Source of the DNA: Fragum whitleyi
Taxonomy: Eukaryota > Mollusca > Bivalvia > Cardiida > Cardiidae
Assembly: GCA_948146395.1 (NCBI GenBank)
Contig: OX411552.1
Span: 13,128,957-13,192,956, forward strand
Length of the DNA stretch: 64,000 nucleotides
Direction: 5' to 3'
Positions 43,384 through 56,231 of the stretch are shown here, piece after piece. Numbering within the stretch: position 1 is the first letter of the stretch; every line of letters starts with the position of its first letter. The translations under genes were made by a program, and so were the position numbers. The notes under the pieces are model-generated. The model saw only the letters and a list, made by a program, of their open reading frames with translations. It was not told the DNA's origin and did no database searches.

Positions 43384-43869
43384 TCAAGAATTATTCAAAT
43401 AAAATTTGGTTGATATACTTTGATAAGATCCTGAGAAAATCAATTTCAAAGTTGCCACTATTTAATAGAGAATTGACATCTGTCCATTAAAGACATATTT
43501 TTCATCCTAACATAATGATTTTTTGTAGGATGACAGATGGCCTCTCAAGGATAATTCATGTGAAGTTTGATTTAAATGTATATACATTTATTAGTTTCTT
43601 AGAAAAGCCACCTATTACCATAATTTATATGGAAAATAGCCATGCCTACTACAGCCATGATTTTCAACCGATTAAGTTTTTTTGAAGGAATCTGATAGAG
43701 GGATACCCAAAGACCATTCCTGTGAAATTTGATTGAAATCCATCCAGTACTTTATGAGGACATGATTTTTAAAGTAAAACTTTACAGATGGACGGACAGA
43801 TGCACCCACGCACAGACAAACTCTGCCATGACAATAGCCCACTGGCCTTTTGGCCTGTCGAACTAAAAA
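43384..43869 (+). mobile_element. Pearl-like element P6, subfamily b, lacks left end
   Basis: Two diverged core units, closing block (TAGCCATGCCTACTACAGCC), GATGGACGGACAGATGCACC, and right end ACTGGCCTTTTGGCCTGTCG then AACTAAAAA. Confidence 0.8.
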
Positions 43870-44935
43870 TGAGTGTGCTTACACTTAAAGAGGTCAGTGC
43901 AAAAATATGTTTAATGCTAATTATATATTTAGGCCCTTACAATAGTTTTGTGCCGACTCCTAGATTTTTCTTCTCTGTACATGGATATTCAGATTCAAGT
44001 TTGAATGAGTCTCAAGAAAATGTTATCCTCTTCCATTTTAAATTAAATATAGAATTGGTCTTTGATCATTTACTCATTTTTTTTCTAAATTTGAAATTCA
44101 TTAGAGACATTGAAACTTAGGCTTTTACAAATCTACAGTTGCAGTGATTTAAAAAATGTCAAAATTTGTTATTTTGTGTCTGAGGGAGTTGAGGATGTGT
44201 CAACTGAAGTTTCACACTTTGTGCTCTATGATATGAAACAGTCGTGTCCAAAACAAAGCAATAAATCAGTAGCATATGACAATTGCATTTGGTGTATGGT
44301 CGTGGTCAGAAGATTAGGATTGTGGTCTGAAATGTTGTGTAAAAAAGCGGTGATCTTTATGACACACACACATGTGCAATTAGCGGCAAGTGTGTTATTG
44401 ACATGGAAATAAAATTGGCTCTTCATCACAGACAGATAAATGAACTTTTGGCATGAAGTATGGTATGTCACTTAAGAAAAGACCATATGAATGACACATA
44501 CAATGTGGATTGCTGCTGATAATTTCATGCCCTGTTTTGAAAATGTGTGCTTTTGTTATGCTTTTTGCAAAACATAGTATAAATGTATGTACTGTAAAAA
44601 TTCTAACAGAACCCTATGGTCTAATAAAACCCCACCCCCTTCAAACGTCATATCTACCAAATTTCAACTGATTTTCAGAACTAGCTTTTAATAAACTCCC
44701 ATCCCAACTAAATCAATGTTATAATGATTTTAACAGAGGGTCAGTATAAATTTTCTTGGCCATTTTTTAAGCTTTTGTGTTAATTAAAATGCTTAAATAA
44801 ATGAGTTGATATAAGATATTCTAAGGTTTTCTGTGTGTACTGAACCCTACATTATCATTGATTCTACTTCTATTTTAGATAAGCTGTTTTTGTCACTCCC
44901 TGAAATGTGGAATTTTGAAAATTGGGGCTTTTCTA
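43870..44935. other. AT-rich spacer
   Basis: No repeat or gene recognised. Open frames at 43788-44471 have no known motif and differ in codon pattern from the two real genes. Confidence 0.5.
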
Positions 44936-46596
44936 AACTAGAGGCGCTTGAGCGCCTGATTCGCTCCACAGGCCTGAATATCCAAATAATGACTATTAGA
45001 GGATGATAAAGCTGTTTAAATGAGAATTGAAGTGAATGAATGAGTGAATGTTTATTTCAAGTAAATAAGGGTCATATGCTGAAATATTTCTGCATAAAAA
45101 ACTCATGATCAGTGAATAACAAAATTGACCTCTACCTGTTACAAATATTTTTCATTTAATCACAATAATTTTGTGCAGTCTGATAATGGGTCACCCAAGG
45201 ATCATTCTAGTGATATTTTGTTAAAATCCAAATATAAGAATTTCAAAACTAACAGAATGTTACTGCACAATATACTGGTGTTGGTCTGCAAAATTTTGAT
45301 TGTAGATCTTCCACTTTTAATTAAACACTACAAAAGATGTTACTTCACAATTCCTTGTCATCAAAACAAAATTCTAACTAATGATAGTTTGAAGTAAAAT
45401 ATTCAATCCAATATATTTATTTTATTCTGCCCAATGCCTTAGAGTGCAGTAAACTCAACTCTTTCAACCCCACTCTGAATGTCAGAACATCATTTTACAC
45501 TCTGCTCAGATTCACCCTTCGTTCAACTAAACTCACCAATTCTGAGTGGGTATTCTCAGGCTACTTATTTCAACTAATGTTTCTATACATTTGAATTTCA
45601 ACAAAGGTTTTGTTCCTTCTAATCTATAATCATTACACCTATTAAATTCAACAAGTCTAGAAAAATTCATCATAGAGAAGATACCAAAAGGGTGATCAAA
45701 TATTCACTTTATATGTTATAATACCCTCTACCAATAAAAAAAATATGCTGTTCATCTAATCAAATATTTTTTTGCCGACTGATACAACTTCACAGAAATA
45801 AAATTTCCATGATATCTAATCCATCTGTTTAACCTTTCAGGATACATGTAGTTTGTTTTACCCTATATATGAAGAAATGACCTCTGCCCATAAAAGACAT
45901 ATTTTTGGTCTGATCACAATATTTTTAATAGACTTATAAAGGATCACTAAAGAATCATTCCAGTAAAATTTGGTTGATATCTATCAATTAGGTTCTGAGA
46001 AAATGATTTTCAAAGTTTACACTATATAACATATAGGGAAATGACCTCCGCACATAAAATACACATTTTTCATCCGATCACAATAATTTTTGCTATACTG
46101 ATAAAGGGTCACTCAAGTATCATTCAAGTAAAATTTGGTTGATATCTATCAATTAGGTTCTGAGAAAATGATTTTCAAAGTTTTAACTATATAACATATT
46201 GAGAAATGACCTCCGCCCATAAAATACATATTTATCATCTGATCACCATGATTTTTTGAAGGCTGATAGAAGGCCCCTCAAGGATAATTCATGTGAAGTT
46301 TGGTAAATATCCATCAATTAGTTTCTGAGAAAAGCCACCTATTACCATATATGGAAATTAGCCACGCCCACTACAGCCATGATTTTCAACCGATTAAAAA
46401 TCTTTGAAGGAATCTGATAGAGGGTCACCCAAGGAACATTCCTGTGAAATTTGATTGGAATCCATCCAGTACTTTATGAGGAGAAGATTTTTAAAGTAAA
46501 AGTTTACAGACGGACAGACGCACGCACGCACGTATGGACGACGGACACCTCGCCATGACAATAGCCCGCTGGCCTTTCCGCCAGTGGAGCTAAAAA
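44936..46596 (+). mobile_element. Pearl-like element P7, subfamily b
   Basis: Left end AACTAGAGGCGCTTGAGCGC then CTGATTCGCTCCACAGGCC. A ~900 bp unique 5' block is followed by tandem core units, closing block, GACGCACGCACGCACG tract and right end TGGCCTTTCCGCCAGTGGAG then CTAAAAA. Nearly the same sequence as P9 at 56232-58089. Confidence 0.9.
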
Positions 46597-46719
46597 TCAA
46601 GGGGTTTCAATATCATTTGACAAACAATCATTTATTTGCATTCTGTACCTGATTTTTTTATGTTTGATTCATGTTCATATGTAACTGAATGGGAACACTG
46701 ATTATTTCTCGGTCCCTGT

Positions 46720-47145
46720 CTGCCATGCCCATATTTGGGGGTCAATCAAAATTTCACAAACAACTTTGGAGAAGGGTCACCTAAGGAACATTTATGTCAA
46801 GCTGCCACACCCATATTGGGGGGGGGGCAAGTTTGGTTGAAATCTGCTCAATGGTTACTGAGGAAAAGATGTTAGAAAAGATTTTAGGGTAAAAAAAAAT
46901 GTCCCGCTCTGCCGCACTCATATTTGGGGGTCAATCAAAATTTAACGAACAAATTTTCAGTAGGGTCACCCTAGGACCATTTCCACCAAGTTTGGTTCAA
47001 ATCCTCCCATTGGTTACTGAGGAGAAGATGTTTAAAGATTTCAGGACCAAATACTGCCCCAAATTTTGAGAAGTGTCACCCAAGGAATATTTCTGCCAGG
47101 TTTGGTTGAAATCCACCCAATGGTTACTGAGATGTTTAAGGAATT
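46720..47145 (+). repeat. Diverged tandem repeat, about 130-160 bp, 3 units
   Basis: Units share ATATTTGGGGGTCAATCAAA, AAGGGTCACC(T/C)AAGGAACAT and TGGTTACTGAGGA(A/G)AAGATG. Possibly an old relative of the pearl-like cores. Confidence 0.65.
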
Positions 47146-47825
47146 TTTAGTTTAATATTTTATTACTTTGGAAATGAAAAGAGCCCCTTTTCTGGATGAA
47201 ATAATTTGTGAAACGTTTACTGAAATGCAATTCTGCTCTCACATGCCAAGCAAAGGTTAATGTCCAAATGTTCGAAAAGTTGTTGCATCCTAGACGCAAG
47301 CATGCCTAGGTTTTAGAGTAAAAATTAAATTGAATGCTTTTAAAAAAGTAACAACCAAGCTCATCATGAGAAACTTTTAAATATATATTTACATGTTTCT
47401 AACTCTTTAACCAATTCTATTATACTGTATTGCACAAGCTTGGCATCATCCACATATAAAGTGACAAGAGGGATGGTTGGATTGTATTTTGATGGAAGGA
47501 TGGATATATGAATGCTTCCACCAACATGCAGACGTATGACATAAAGATACTTCAATTGAGACCGAAAAGGCAAATGGACTTTTAAAAGACAAATCCCCTT
47601 TTTTGGTTGAAATGAGATTTTTGCTGTTAGAACAACTATATAAATCAGGGTGGACCATACAGTCTGTGCATTTTTTTGGCAAGACCCACGGAGGGGTAAA
47701 GAATCTTATCAAATGGATGATAAATTGTTGAATGAATGGTTATAGAAATTGGTTCATGAAAAGAAAATAAAAGAGTTCAGTGTCTTCCACAAAAATCAGC
47801 TTTTCTGTTCGATACTACGATTGGC
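47146..47825. other. Spacer
   Basis: No supported feature. Open frames at 47364-47712 (minus) have no recognisable motif. Confidence 0.4.
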
Positions 47826-48035
47826 AACAAAAATAATCCCCAGTGAAAATTGAAGTGAAATTTCAGTGAAATTTCACCAAATTTCAGTGAAATTTCAGTG
47901 AAACGTTAAAATATCACTGAATCTCAGCAAAATGACCAAATTTCAGTGAAATTTCAGTGAAATTTTGGCAAAAAATTTTGAAATTTCAGTGAGATTTTTT
48001 TTCTTTATGAGGCTAGAATTTCAGTGAAATTTCAG
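47826..48035. repeat. TTTCAGTGAAA minisatellite
   Basis: Many copies of AAATTTCAGTGAAATTTCAG and variants, preceded by CCCCAGTGAAAAT. The same motif in the opposite orientation makes up 55227-55690. Confidence 0.9.
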
Positions 48036-48699
48036 TATTTTTTTTTTACTTGGGATATTTCTGTGAATATGCCAACTTAAAAAAATGTGTTTATAATAAT
48101 ACTGAATCTTTATAAAAGCACTAAAAAAAGTAGGAACACAACAGATTCACAACATAATTGTAGCAAAAGACATGTTTATTAAGATTGTCAGAAGCATTAT
48201 ATAGCCTAAAATGAATATACTTTTGTGAACATTGTGGACTATTCCGTTCCTAAGCTTAAAGGAATGAACATGTTTAAAGAAATGCATGGTTTCTTCCCTC
48301 TTATGAAGCTTTATATTTCTCAAATTGCTTGAAAATGTCAATTAAAAAAAGATACAGACAAAAATAAATAAGAACAAAAAACACACATATATATACTATG
48401 AATATTTTTTGTTAACACAACAAGAATGTTTTTTTCTTCATTTATGCAAGGAAATGTATCATACTACAACCACAATATCTGTTACTTTAGCATTGATATA
48501 TTTCACGACTATACTTATTATCTGATAAGGCTGGGACAATTTCAAGTCAAAAGAATCTCTTAAAAAATATTACAGAATAATAAATGATATAACGTGATTT
48601 GTAATGAACTATTTCTCATGCAATTAACCATTTTCATTTTTAATTTGTCTATTAGTATTATTTTGTTAAATAGCAAATTTAAATGGTAAAATGAAAATT

Positions 48700-48964
48700 T
48701 TCTTTATGCCGTCGAGTAAACAGAAATTTCCAGTCTATAATTTCTAGTCTAGATTAAGTCATGTGATCGATAAGAACCAATGAAAATGTTACACGGCTAA
48801 ACTTATCACGCGCCATGATGCAAACGACGGAGGTGATATTGTGGGCTCATTTTGTGTACAATAAAAAAATATCCGTAAGAGATGGCTACGTTATGCTATT
48901 GATATGCTGTTAATATCATAATCCAACCGAAAGACGAGTAACAAACCGGAACGTAAAGAAACAC
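48700..48964 (+). promoter_or_regulatory. Possible promoter and noncoding first exon
   Basis: This stretch is richer in CpG than its surroundings. It carries CATGTGATCGATAAG and AACCAATG (CCAAT box) at 48760-48782 and ends in a strong donor AAACAC|GTAAGT at 48964. It could be the 5' exon of the + strand candidate at 52670, and, being upstream of CTNNBL1 on the other strand, part of a shared bidirectional promoter. Both are inference. Confidence 0.35.
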
Positions 48965-50345
48965 GTAAGTTTTTGAAGTGAAAATAAACAACTTTCGTTA
49001 TCAACTTGACCTTGCTATTTCGCGGATTTGTGCAATATTTGGCCACAGTTTAAATTCTTATTCCGTAACGAAAAAAATTAAAATAAATAAATTTGATTAA
49101 ATAAATATTCTTTACTTGTCTTTTCAGCAGTAATAAAATCCTCAACCAATTTCATTAAATCGTATTTCAAAATGAAATTCTTTCTTTGGAATGATTATCA
49201 AAATGGTGGTCAGGAATTCTCGTAGAACAAACAGTCAACTGATTCTATTTTTAGACTACACGGAATTCCCACAGCTGTTAAAGTATCTTACCCTTTGGAT
49301 GTCCGGTGAAATAGAATAAATATTTTAAACCTCGAAATCGTTTTTAACAAGTAAAGAGTGTTTATAAATGTAGATGATATCAAGGTATTTATGACTTGTT
49401 AGTATTTTACTGGTCATTGGTAGTGATTTTGTGCCAGGAAAACATTCATCTGCACCATTGTTGTAGAAAAATTTTAATTAAAAAAATGATAGGAAAAGAA
49501 AGTGTAGAATGTCTTCTTCCCTTAATTATCAACCTCCATAATATTTTCAAAATCATCTAAATATTACCTTAACATGACTTAAATAATTCGTAGCTGACAG
49601 GTAAAGTGTAATAGTAACTGGACAAGTCATTTTTCGGATATTGATAAACAAAGAGACATTTATTCGCTAAACCAAACAAATGTATTTATACCCATCAGAA
49701 TTTAGGATTAATACATTAAACTGAAATAGAGTTGACAAATAATTTATGAATCACAAAAAGGAATATAGATTTTTTTTCACATTTTTGAAAAAAAATATCT
49801 TTCTTAGATTAAATTTGACAAAAATAACATCAAATATCAATTTAGCATTTTATATGAGAAATGATAATCTCCCCTTTTGATAGTTTTATTAGAAAATGTA
49901 TTTAGAAATTTGCTGATTGGGAGGCTTTCATATATAGTCTCTCAAAACTGAGTAAAATTCACAACAGATTTCTCTTATTAGTATCAATAAGAATAGATAG
50001 ATCATATTCAGTGATATTTAATAATTTAGACTTGGTATTGTATTATTTTGAATAAATACAAAAAAATTCATTTCAGATAAATGTCACTCAGACATGTAGG
50101 CCTAACAGCATTACTGGTGCCATATATACATGCAAGATTGTCACTGTGAAAACAGATATGTTCAAGTAATTTGTAAGTAGAATAAGATGACACTGTATTC
50201 ATTATTTTACTACATGTCCACACATAAAAAGATCAAGGGTGTAATGTTTTATGCTATTTGTCCATCTTTCTGACTGTCTATGAAAACTTGATGCGCCAAC
50301 TAAAAATTTTTCTATAACCTGGACACTATTCAAGTTACAATGTAA
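48965..50345. other. AT-rich single-copy sequence
   Basis: No repeat or gene recognised; probably intron if the + strand candidate is real. Confidence 0.4.
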
Positions 50346-51892
50346 AACTAGAAAGCCATGAATGGCTTGAGTCGCTCCACAGGCTTGAAATTTTTGTAAA
50401 AGCAAATAATTGTTTTGACTAGATTTTGAGCTATTTGGGGTTCTACTGATGTTGAAAATGATTCCATCAGTTACATTCTGAGAAAATGATTTTCATAGTT
50501 TCCACTATTTAACATATTGAGGAATGACCTCCTCCTATAAAATTCATATTTTTCATCCAATCAAAATACACTGATAAAGGGTCACTCAAGGATCATTCCA
50601 GTGAAATTTGGTTGATATCAAAAAATTAGATTCTGAGAAAATAATTTGCAAATTTTCCACTATATAACATATAGAGAAATGACCTCCACCCATAAAAAGC
50701 ATTTTTTCATCTGATCACAATGATTTCTTGTTAACTGATAAAGGGTCACTCAAGGATCATTCCAGTGAAATTTGGTTGATATCCATCAGTAACATTCTTA
50801 GAAAATGATTTGCAAAGTTTCCACTATATAACATATAGAGAATTGACCTCCACCCATACAATTCTTAATTTCCATCCGATCAAATGATTTTTGTAGACTG
50901 ATAAAGGGTCACTCAAGGATCATTCCTGTGAAATTTGGTTGATATCCATCAGTTACATTCTGAGAAAATGATTTTCAAAGTTTCCACTATATACCATATA
51001 GAGAAATGACCTCCACCCATAAAAAGCATATTTTCCATCCGATCACAATGATTTCTTGTAGACTGATAAAGGGTCACTCAAGGATCATCCCAGTGAAATT
51101 TGGTTGATATCCATCAGTAACATTCTGAGAAAATGATTTTCAAAGTTTCCACTAAATAACATATAGAGAAATGACCTCCGCCCATAAAATGCTTAATTTC
51201 CATCCGATCACAATGATTTTTTGTAGACTGATAAAGGGTCACTCAAGGATCATTCCTGTGAAATTTGATAGATATCCATCAGTTACATTCTGAGAAAATG
51301 ATTTTCAAAGTTTCCACTATATAACATATAGAGAAATGACCTCCGCCCATAAAAAGCATACTTTCCATCCGATCACAATGATTTCTTGTAGACTGATAAA
51401 GGGTCACTCAAGGATCATCCCAGTGAAATTTTGGTTGATATCCATCAGTAACATTCTGAGAAAATGATTTTCAAAGTTTCCACTATATAACATATAGAGA
51501 ATTGACCTCCGCCCATAAAATGCATATTTTCCATCCGATCACAATGCTTTCTTGTAGACTGATAAAGGGTCATCCAAGGATCATTCATGTAAAATTTTGT
51601 TGGTATCCATTGATTAGAATCTGAGAAAACTCACTTTTTACCATATTTGGAAATTAGCCACGCCCATTAAATCCATGTTTTTCATTGGATCAAAATTTCT
51701 TGAACAACTTTGAAAGAGGGTCACCCAAGGATCATTCCTGTGAAGTTTGGTTGAAATCCATCCAGTACTTTCTGAGGAGAAGATTTTTAAAGAAAAGTTT
51801 ACGACCGGACGCACGCACGGACGGACGGACGCACGACGGACACAACGCCATGACAATAGCCCCAGTGGCTTTCAGCCAGTGGAGCTAAAAAA
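50346..51892 (+). mobile_element. Pearl-like element P8
   Basis: Left end AACTAGAAAGCCATGAATGG, about seven core units of ~163 bp (the longest array here), closing block TAGCCACGCCCATTAAATCC, ACGCACGGACGGACGCACGA tract, right end TGGCTTTCAGCCAGTGGAGC then TAAAAAA. Confidence 0.92.
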
Positions 51893-52669
51893 TGCATAAA
51901 AGTTTCTTTCACCATTCCATTCCACATATTTTGATGTCAAGGTCATCTTACCAAGTCAAATTTATCAAAACTAAAAATACTGTTTCAGGTCTTATTACAT
52001 GCCATCAGGGGTGGACACATGTTCATCTTGTATCTCTGATCTTAGTGAGGAGAAAGAATTGCAGTATCTAAGGACCCTTATTCTCGCTAGCTTCAGTGTA
52101 TTGTACCCCCAAAAACTGTGGGGGTGGGGGGGTATTAGGAGTTAGCTTGTTGGTCAGTTAATCTGTCTGTTCATCGTTTAGTCCATCCATCCATTTGTAG
52201 TTTTTATGTGTCCATTCAGTTTCTCAGCAACTAATGGGAAGATTTCCATTAAACTTTACAGATGTGATCAGTATCAGGTAGAGATGTGCAAGTGATATTT
52301 TGGTTATGATCCATTCATTGACTTTTGTGTTTTGACAGAGTTATGGGATGATGGAAAATGGCTTTACATTATTGACAAGCACTTTTTTTGGGGTAATATG
52401 GTATAAGTCGACAGTCTAGTTTATCAAGCTTTTGCAGTTGGGATGGTCATACCCAACATGACTCTTAAAGATCGATTTCAATATGAAGTATTCACACTTA
52501 CAACAGTCCTTTTATCATTATATCATTAGACCTTGAGCTTTGACCTTTGAGATTTAAGAAAAATTCGTTCAAATGGTAGTAGGCTTAAGAATAATTGTAA
52601 TTGAAATCCATAAGTGCAAGCTATTATATATACTTACCTCCACATTTTCAGTTTTCTTTTATATTGCAG
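51893..52669. other. Spacer with GTCCATCCATCC run
   Basis: A short G-rich repeat (GGGGGTGGGGGGG) at about 52120-52140 and ATCCATCCATTTG at 52184-52200. No gene. Confidence 0.4.
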
Positions 52670-52824
52670 ATACAACTCAAAATATAATAAAGGGATAAAC
52701 CTTATAGTGTAACTGCTGAATATTTTGGAGTCTTGAGAAAAACATGAGTGAAGAAGATAACAACTGTAGCCTTGAAAAAACAACAATATTAAGTTAGATC
52801 TGGAACAAAATTATGTAGTTGAAG
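52670..52824 (+). CDS. Candidate exon of an unrecognised small gene
   Basis: Acceptor TTTTATATTGCAG before 52670, ATG at 52744 (MSEEDNNCSLEK), and donor GTTGAAG|GTAGGT after 52824. In the ATG frame a stop comes after 17 codons. In another frame, entered at the A6 run near 52775, the exon reads on as NNNIKLDLEQNYVVE to the donor. Either a base is missing in the A run or this is not coding. The phase at the donor fits the candidate last exon at 60135. I do not recognise the protein. Confidence 0.3.
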
Positions 52825-53280
52825 GTAGGTAAGTGTATTGAAGTTAAATGCTTTCCAGTAGATCCTCAAAATTTCTAGATGGAGTATCTTATTAAATTTA
52901 AATGTCACACCACTAATATTATCATAATTGTAAACTCGCTGTTTTTAATCACTCTTCTTTTCATTCTATCTCCTGAGGTATAAGTGCTATTTACTTGAAA
53001 CTTTATAGTTGAATAGATCTTATTGAAGAGATGCACAGTGCACATTTCTTAAGAGACGCCAATCTTGCTTTATTTTACCCCACTAAGGCACTATATATAT
53101 AACAAAGTAAAGTGGCTATACTGGAGTCACCATGTCAGTCTGTTCATCAATCTGTCTGTCCCATGTTTTTTAAACAGGTATTACTTCTTTACTAGTAAAG
53201 CTTTTAACTCGATGCACTTACACAATTTGACTAGGATAAATGCAGTATAATAAGAATAACTTAGTTATTGCCACTTGGTT
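52825..53280. other. Spacer
   Basis: Contains a partial 'ACTTGAAACTTTATAG...GATCTTATTG' repeat (52970-53060) of the family at 53281. No gene. Confidence 0.4.
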
Positions 53281-53745
53281 TTTTAAAATTTTTTATCCCC
53301 CACCGTTTTTTGCTAAGGGGATATAGTAATGGTCTCCACCCGTCATTTCGACATTCTGTTGCTAAACTTGGCTGGAGCATATCTCCTAAAGTTCAGTGGC
53401 TATCAACTTGAAACTTTAAAGATGGATAGATCTCATGGAGAAGTGCAGTACTGCACAAGAACAATAATTCTCGCTTGCATAATTTTGGATTAATTGCCCT
53501 TTGTTATTTCTTAACTCTTACTCTTTTTTTGGGCATATCTCTTAAAGTAAAATAGCTAGCTATCAACTTGAAACTCCATAGGTGGATAGTTCTTATTGAA
53601 ATGAGCAATGCACAAGAACTATAACTCTTGCTTGCATAATTTACCAGTTATTGCCCTTTGATATTCTAAAGACTTATATTCTGAAGGGGGCATATCTCTT
53701 TAAGTAAAAAAGAATCTTTAATAGATTAAGCTTCAGTTTACTATC
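53281..53745 (+). mobile_element. Tandem-core repeat, 'CCCCACCGTTTTTTGC' end
   Basis: Starts TTATCCCCCACCGTTTTTTG, then GGGGATATAGTAATGGTCTC, then two to three ~190 bp units (CTATCAACTTGAAACT, GCACAAGAACTATAACTC, GGGCATATCTC). Same family as 18625-18965, here on +. Confidence 0.7.
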
Positions 53746-53902
53746 AAGCTTTCATGATTGGGGATGGCCATGTCTGACATTGCTATTGTCATTTTTTCCT
53801 TTGCTTATCCTTATTTAAGAGAGTTTTCAATATATTGCTCCATACACTATAACCATATGTAATATATTTTAAAACCATAACTAATATTTTGGATCTTACC
53901 TT

Positions 53903-54124
53903 TTAACCCCTTGTCATGCAGAATAAAAACCATAAAATATTAAATTGAAATCGATATCCTGAATGCACTTATTGTGGGTAAAATAAGTTTCATTTCAAAA
54001 ATATTGTTTTTAAAGAAAAATCAAGTGGTCAGGATTTAGATTAAAATGCTCACATGTGCAGGCTAATCTTTATCTTTACCTTCTGTCAGAGCAGGAATAT
54101 TTTAGATTGAGCTTAACAAGGGTC
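53903..54124. mobile_element. MITE of the TTAACCCTTGTCATGC family
   Basis: Left TTAACCCCTTGTCATGCAGA, right GAGCTTAACAAGGGTCA, with TCAGAGCAGGAATATTTTAG inside. Confidence 0.68.
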
Positions 54125-54469
54125 ATTTTTTATTTTGTTTTTCAATAACTTCAGAAAGTGGAAGAATTCAACAGAAGAGGAAAAAAAATGTGATCTTTGC
54201 TTTTTGTTTCAACTTAACCATTATAACCTAAATACCAACCACTACAACAAGAGGTCATGGCATGAAGTTTTGGGTACCACAATCAACTGTGAATGAGCTC
54301 ATACACTATATGGAACCAGCCTAGAAACAGAAGAGACTGCTTCAGAAAATAATTAACCTTGTTATATAAATAGCTGTTTTTAAAGTTTGAAATGTATTTC
54401 TCTGGTTTAAACTGTTTGTAACTTCACCTTCCTCTCTTGTGTGGCTGCAAAAACTTAAAAAGTACCCAG
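54125..54469. other. Spacer
   Basis: A 20-codon open stretch at about 54262-54324 (MKFWVPQSTVNELIHYMEPA) has no splice-site support and is not called. Confidence 0.35.
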
Positions 54470-54830
54470 ATATCTGAGGGTAAGATCTTTTGGTATTTGA
54501 ACTTGCTACTACTTGAACTTTCTACTTGACCATGAACAAAATGAACATGTCTGCAAAAAAGTAAATTGATACATTGTGAGAAGATATTGCTTTTAATGAT
54601 AAAAATGTGGAACTAGCATTTTCATCATTTAAAACAATTTTTTCCATCCTTTTACATGAATATATATTAGTGAATAATTTATCACTTAGATCTATTGCGT
54701 AACATTCAAAGATTTGCCCTGATATTCACTGGTCCATGGACAAGTAGCCTTGAAAAATGTACTTGTCTGCAAGTACAAAAGCCCATGTTGGACAAGTTAG
54801 GACATGGGAATTCCACATCCTGTGTTTTCA
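54470..54830. mobile_element. Interspersed repeat with ACTTGTC arms
   Basis: TTGCCCTGATATTCACTGGT and GACAAGTTAGGACATGGGAA then TTCCACATCC, shared with 14995-15250 and 21850-22195. Confidence 0.6.
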
Positions 54831-55129
54831 TATAATCAAGTGATTCATATCAGGCTATGTTAGGGTAAACACAGTTGTCAGATTGATAGTTCAGTGTATG
54901 TGCCTTACAGTGCTGTCTTTTCATCCATTAGTCTATCCATCCATCCATCAGATTTTGTCAAGACAAATACTCCTAAATCAATGAATGGATTTCAAAATAG
55001 CTCATTATGTTCTCAATCATGAGGAGATGTGATTTTTAAAAAAAATCTTAAAGTTCCTATGTCAAGGTCACATCTCAAAGTCAAACATCTGGTTTGGAGT
55101 CAGTCGTATTCGGACAACCATATAGATAC

Positions 55130-55200
55130 TAGTATGTAATTATATTTCCCTCCTATGGAGTAGAGGGGTATTTCCCTCCTATGGAGTAGAGGAGGAATAT
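55130..55200. repeat. Short tandem duplication, about 32 bp, two units
   Basis: TATTTCCCTCCTATGGAGTA then GAGGGG is repeated once. Confidence 0.85.
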
Positions 55201-55226
55201 TGGCTTCAACTTGTCTGTCCAGCTTG

Positions 55227-55690
55227 ATGAAATTCAGTGTTAATTCTTTTAAATTTTCAGTGTAATTCAATGAAATTTTGATGAAAATTCACTGAGATTT
55301 TGGTGAAATTCACTGTTAATTCTTTGAAATTTTTGTGAAACTTTGGTGAAAATTCACTGATATTTTGGTGAAATTCACTGTTATTTTGCCCCTTTCTTTC
55401 ACTGATATTTTGCTATATCTCACTGAAATTTCACTGTTATTTCACTATATTTCACTGATATTTCACTATATTTCACTGATATTTCACTAAAATTTCAATC
55501 CATAATTTCAATTTCAATAGAATCTTGGTGAAATTTTGGTGAGATTTCATTGAAATTTTGATGAAATTCACTGTTAATTCTTTGAAATTTTGGTGAAACT
55601 TCAGTGAAATTTCACTGTTATTTTGCCCCTTTCTTTCACTGATTTTTCACTGAAATCTCAGTGAAATGTCAGTGAAATTTCAATCCATAT
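55227..55690. repeat. TTTCACTGAAATT minisatellite
   Basis: Many units such as TTTCACTGATATTTCACTAT and GGTGAAATTCACTG, ending at TTTTCACTGGGG. It is the reverse-orientation relative of 47826-48035; TTTCACTGGGG here mirrors CCCCAGTGAAA there. Confidence 0.9.
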
Positions 55691-56231
55691 TTTCACTGGG
55701 GATGTTACATCAGCTTTTTCCAAACTGAATCTGTAGTTATCATATTTCTGTTAACAATTGATGATAAGTCATACTTGGTGCTTGATTGTTTTTTAACCCT
55801 GTCCAAGTCTTAAAAGAACAAATCACAGGGTATGATGTAAATGTGCTTGATTGGTGCATTGTCGCATCAATCAAAGTAACTAGACAAAAAGACATTATCA
55901 TCCAACATGTGGGGTTATGGTTTTTAGATCTCCAGTTAATTACTGTTAGATTTTTTGCAAAACCTTTTTCTATCAACAAAGCTAAATCATTTTGGAGTTC
56001 AGTATGTGTTTAGTGAAAAAATATTTTAATTTTAAACTCGCATTTAATTTTTTTCTTTTTTCTTTTTAAAGTTTTCAAAAATACCAGAAGAGAAATAATA
56101 ATAAGCTAGATTAGATTATTCTGAAAAGCTTGATTTTTGTTGTTAATAGCAGGAAATGAGTTGCAAGATTTTTTACAATAGAGAAATTTAAAATGTAAGG
56201 TTTCTTTAAAACTAAATGAATTGTATCTCTT
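55691..56231. other. Spacer
   Basis: No gene recognised. Opposing open frames at 55740-56013 overlap each other and show no motif. Confidence 0.4.

Noticed and set aside
48720..48860. First coding exon of CTNNBL1 on the minus strand
   Set aside because: The minus-strand ATG at about 48815 gives MARDKFSRV... and a stop; it does not resemble the family start and lacks a donor.
50346..51892. CRISPR-like array of regularly spaced repeats
   Set aside because: Units are ~163 bp with no short repeat/spacer pattern, in a eukaryotic genome, and match pearl element architecture.
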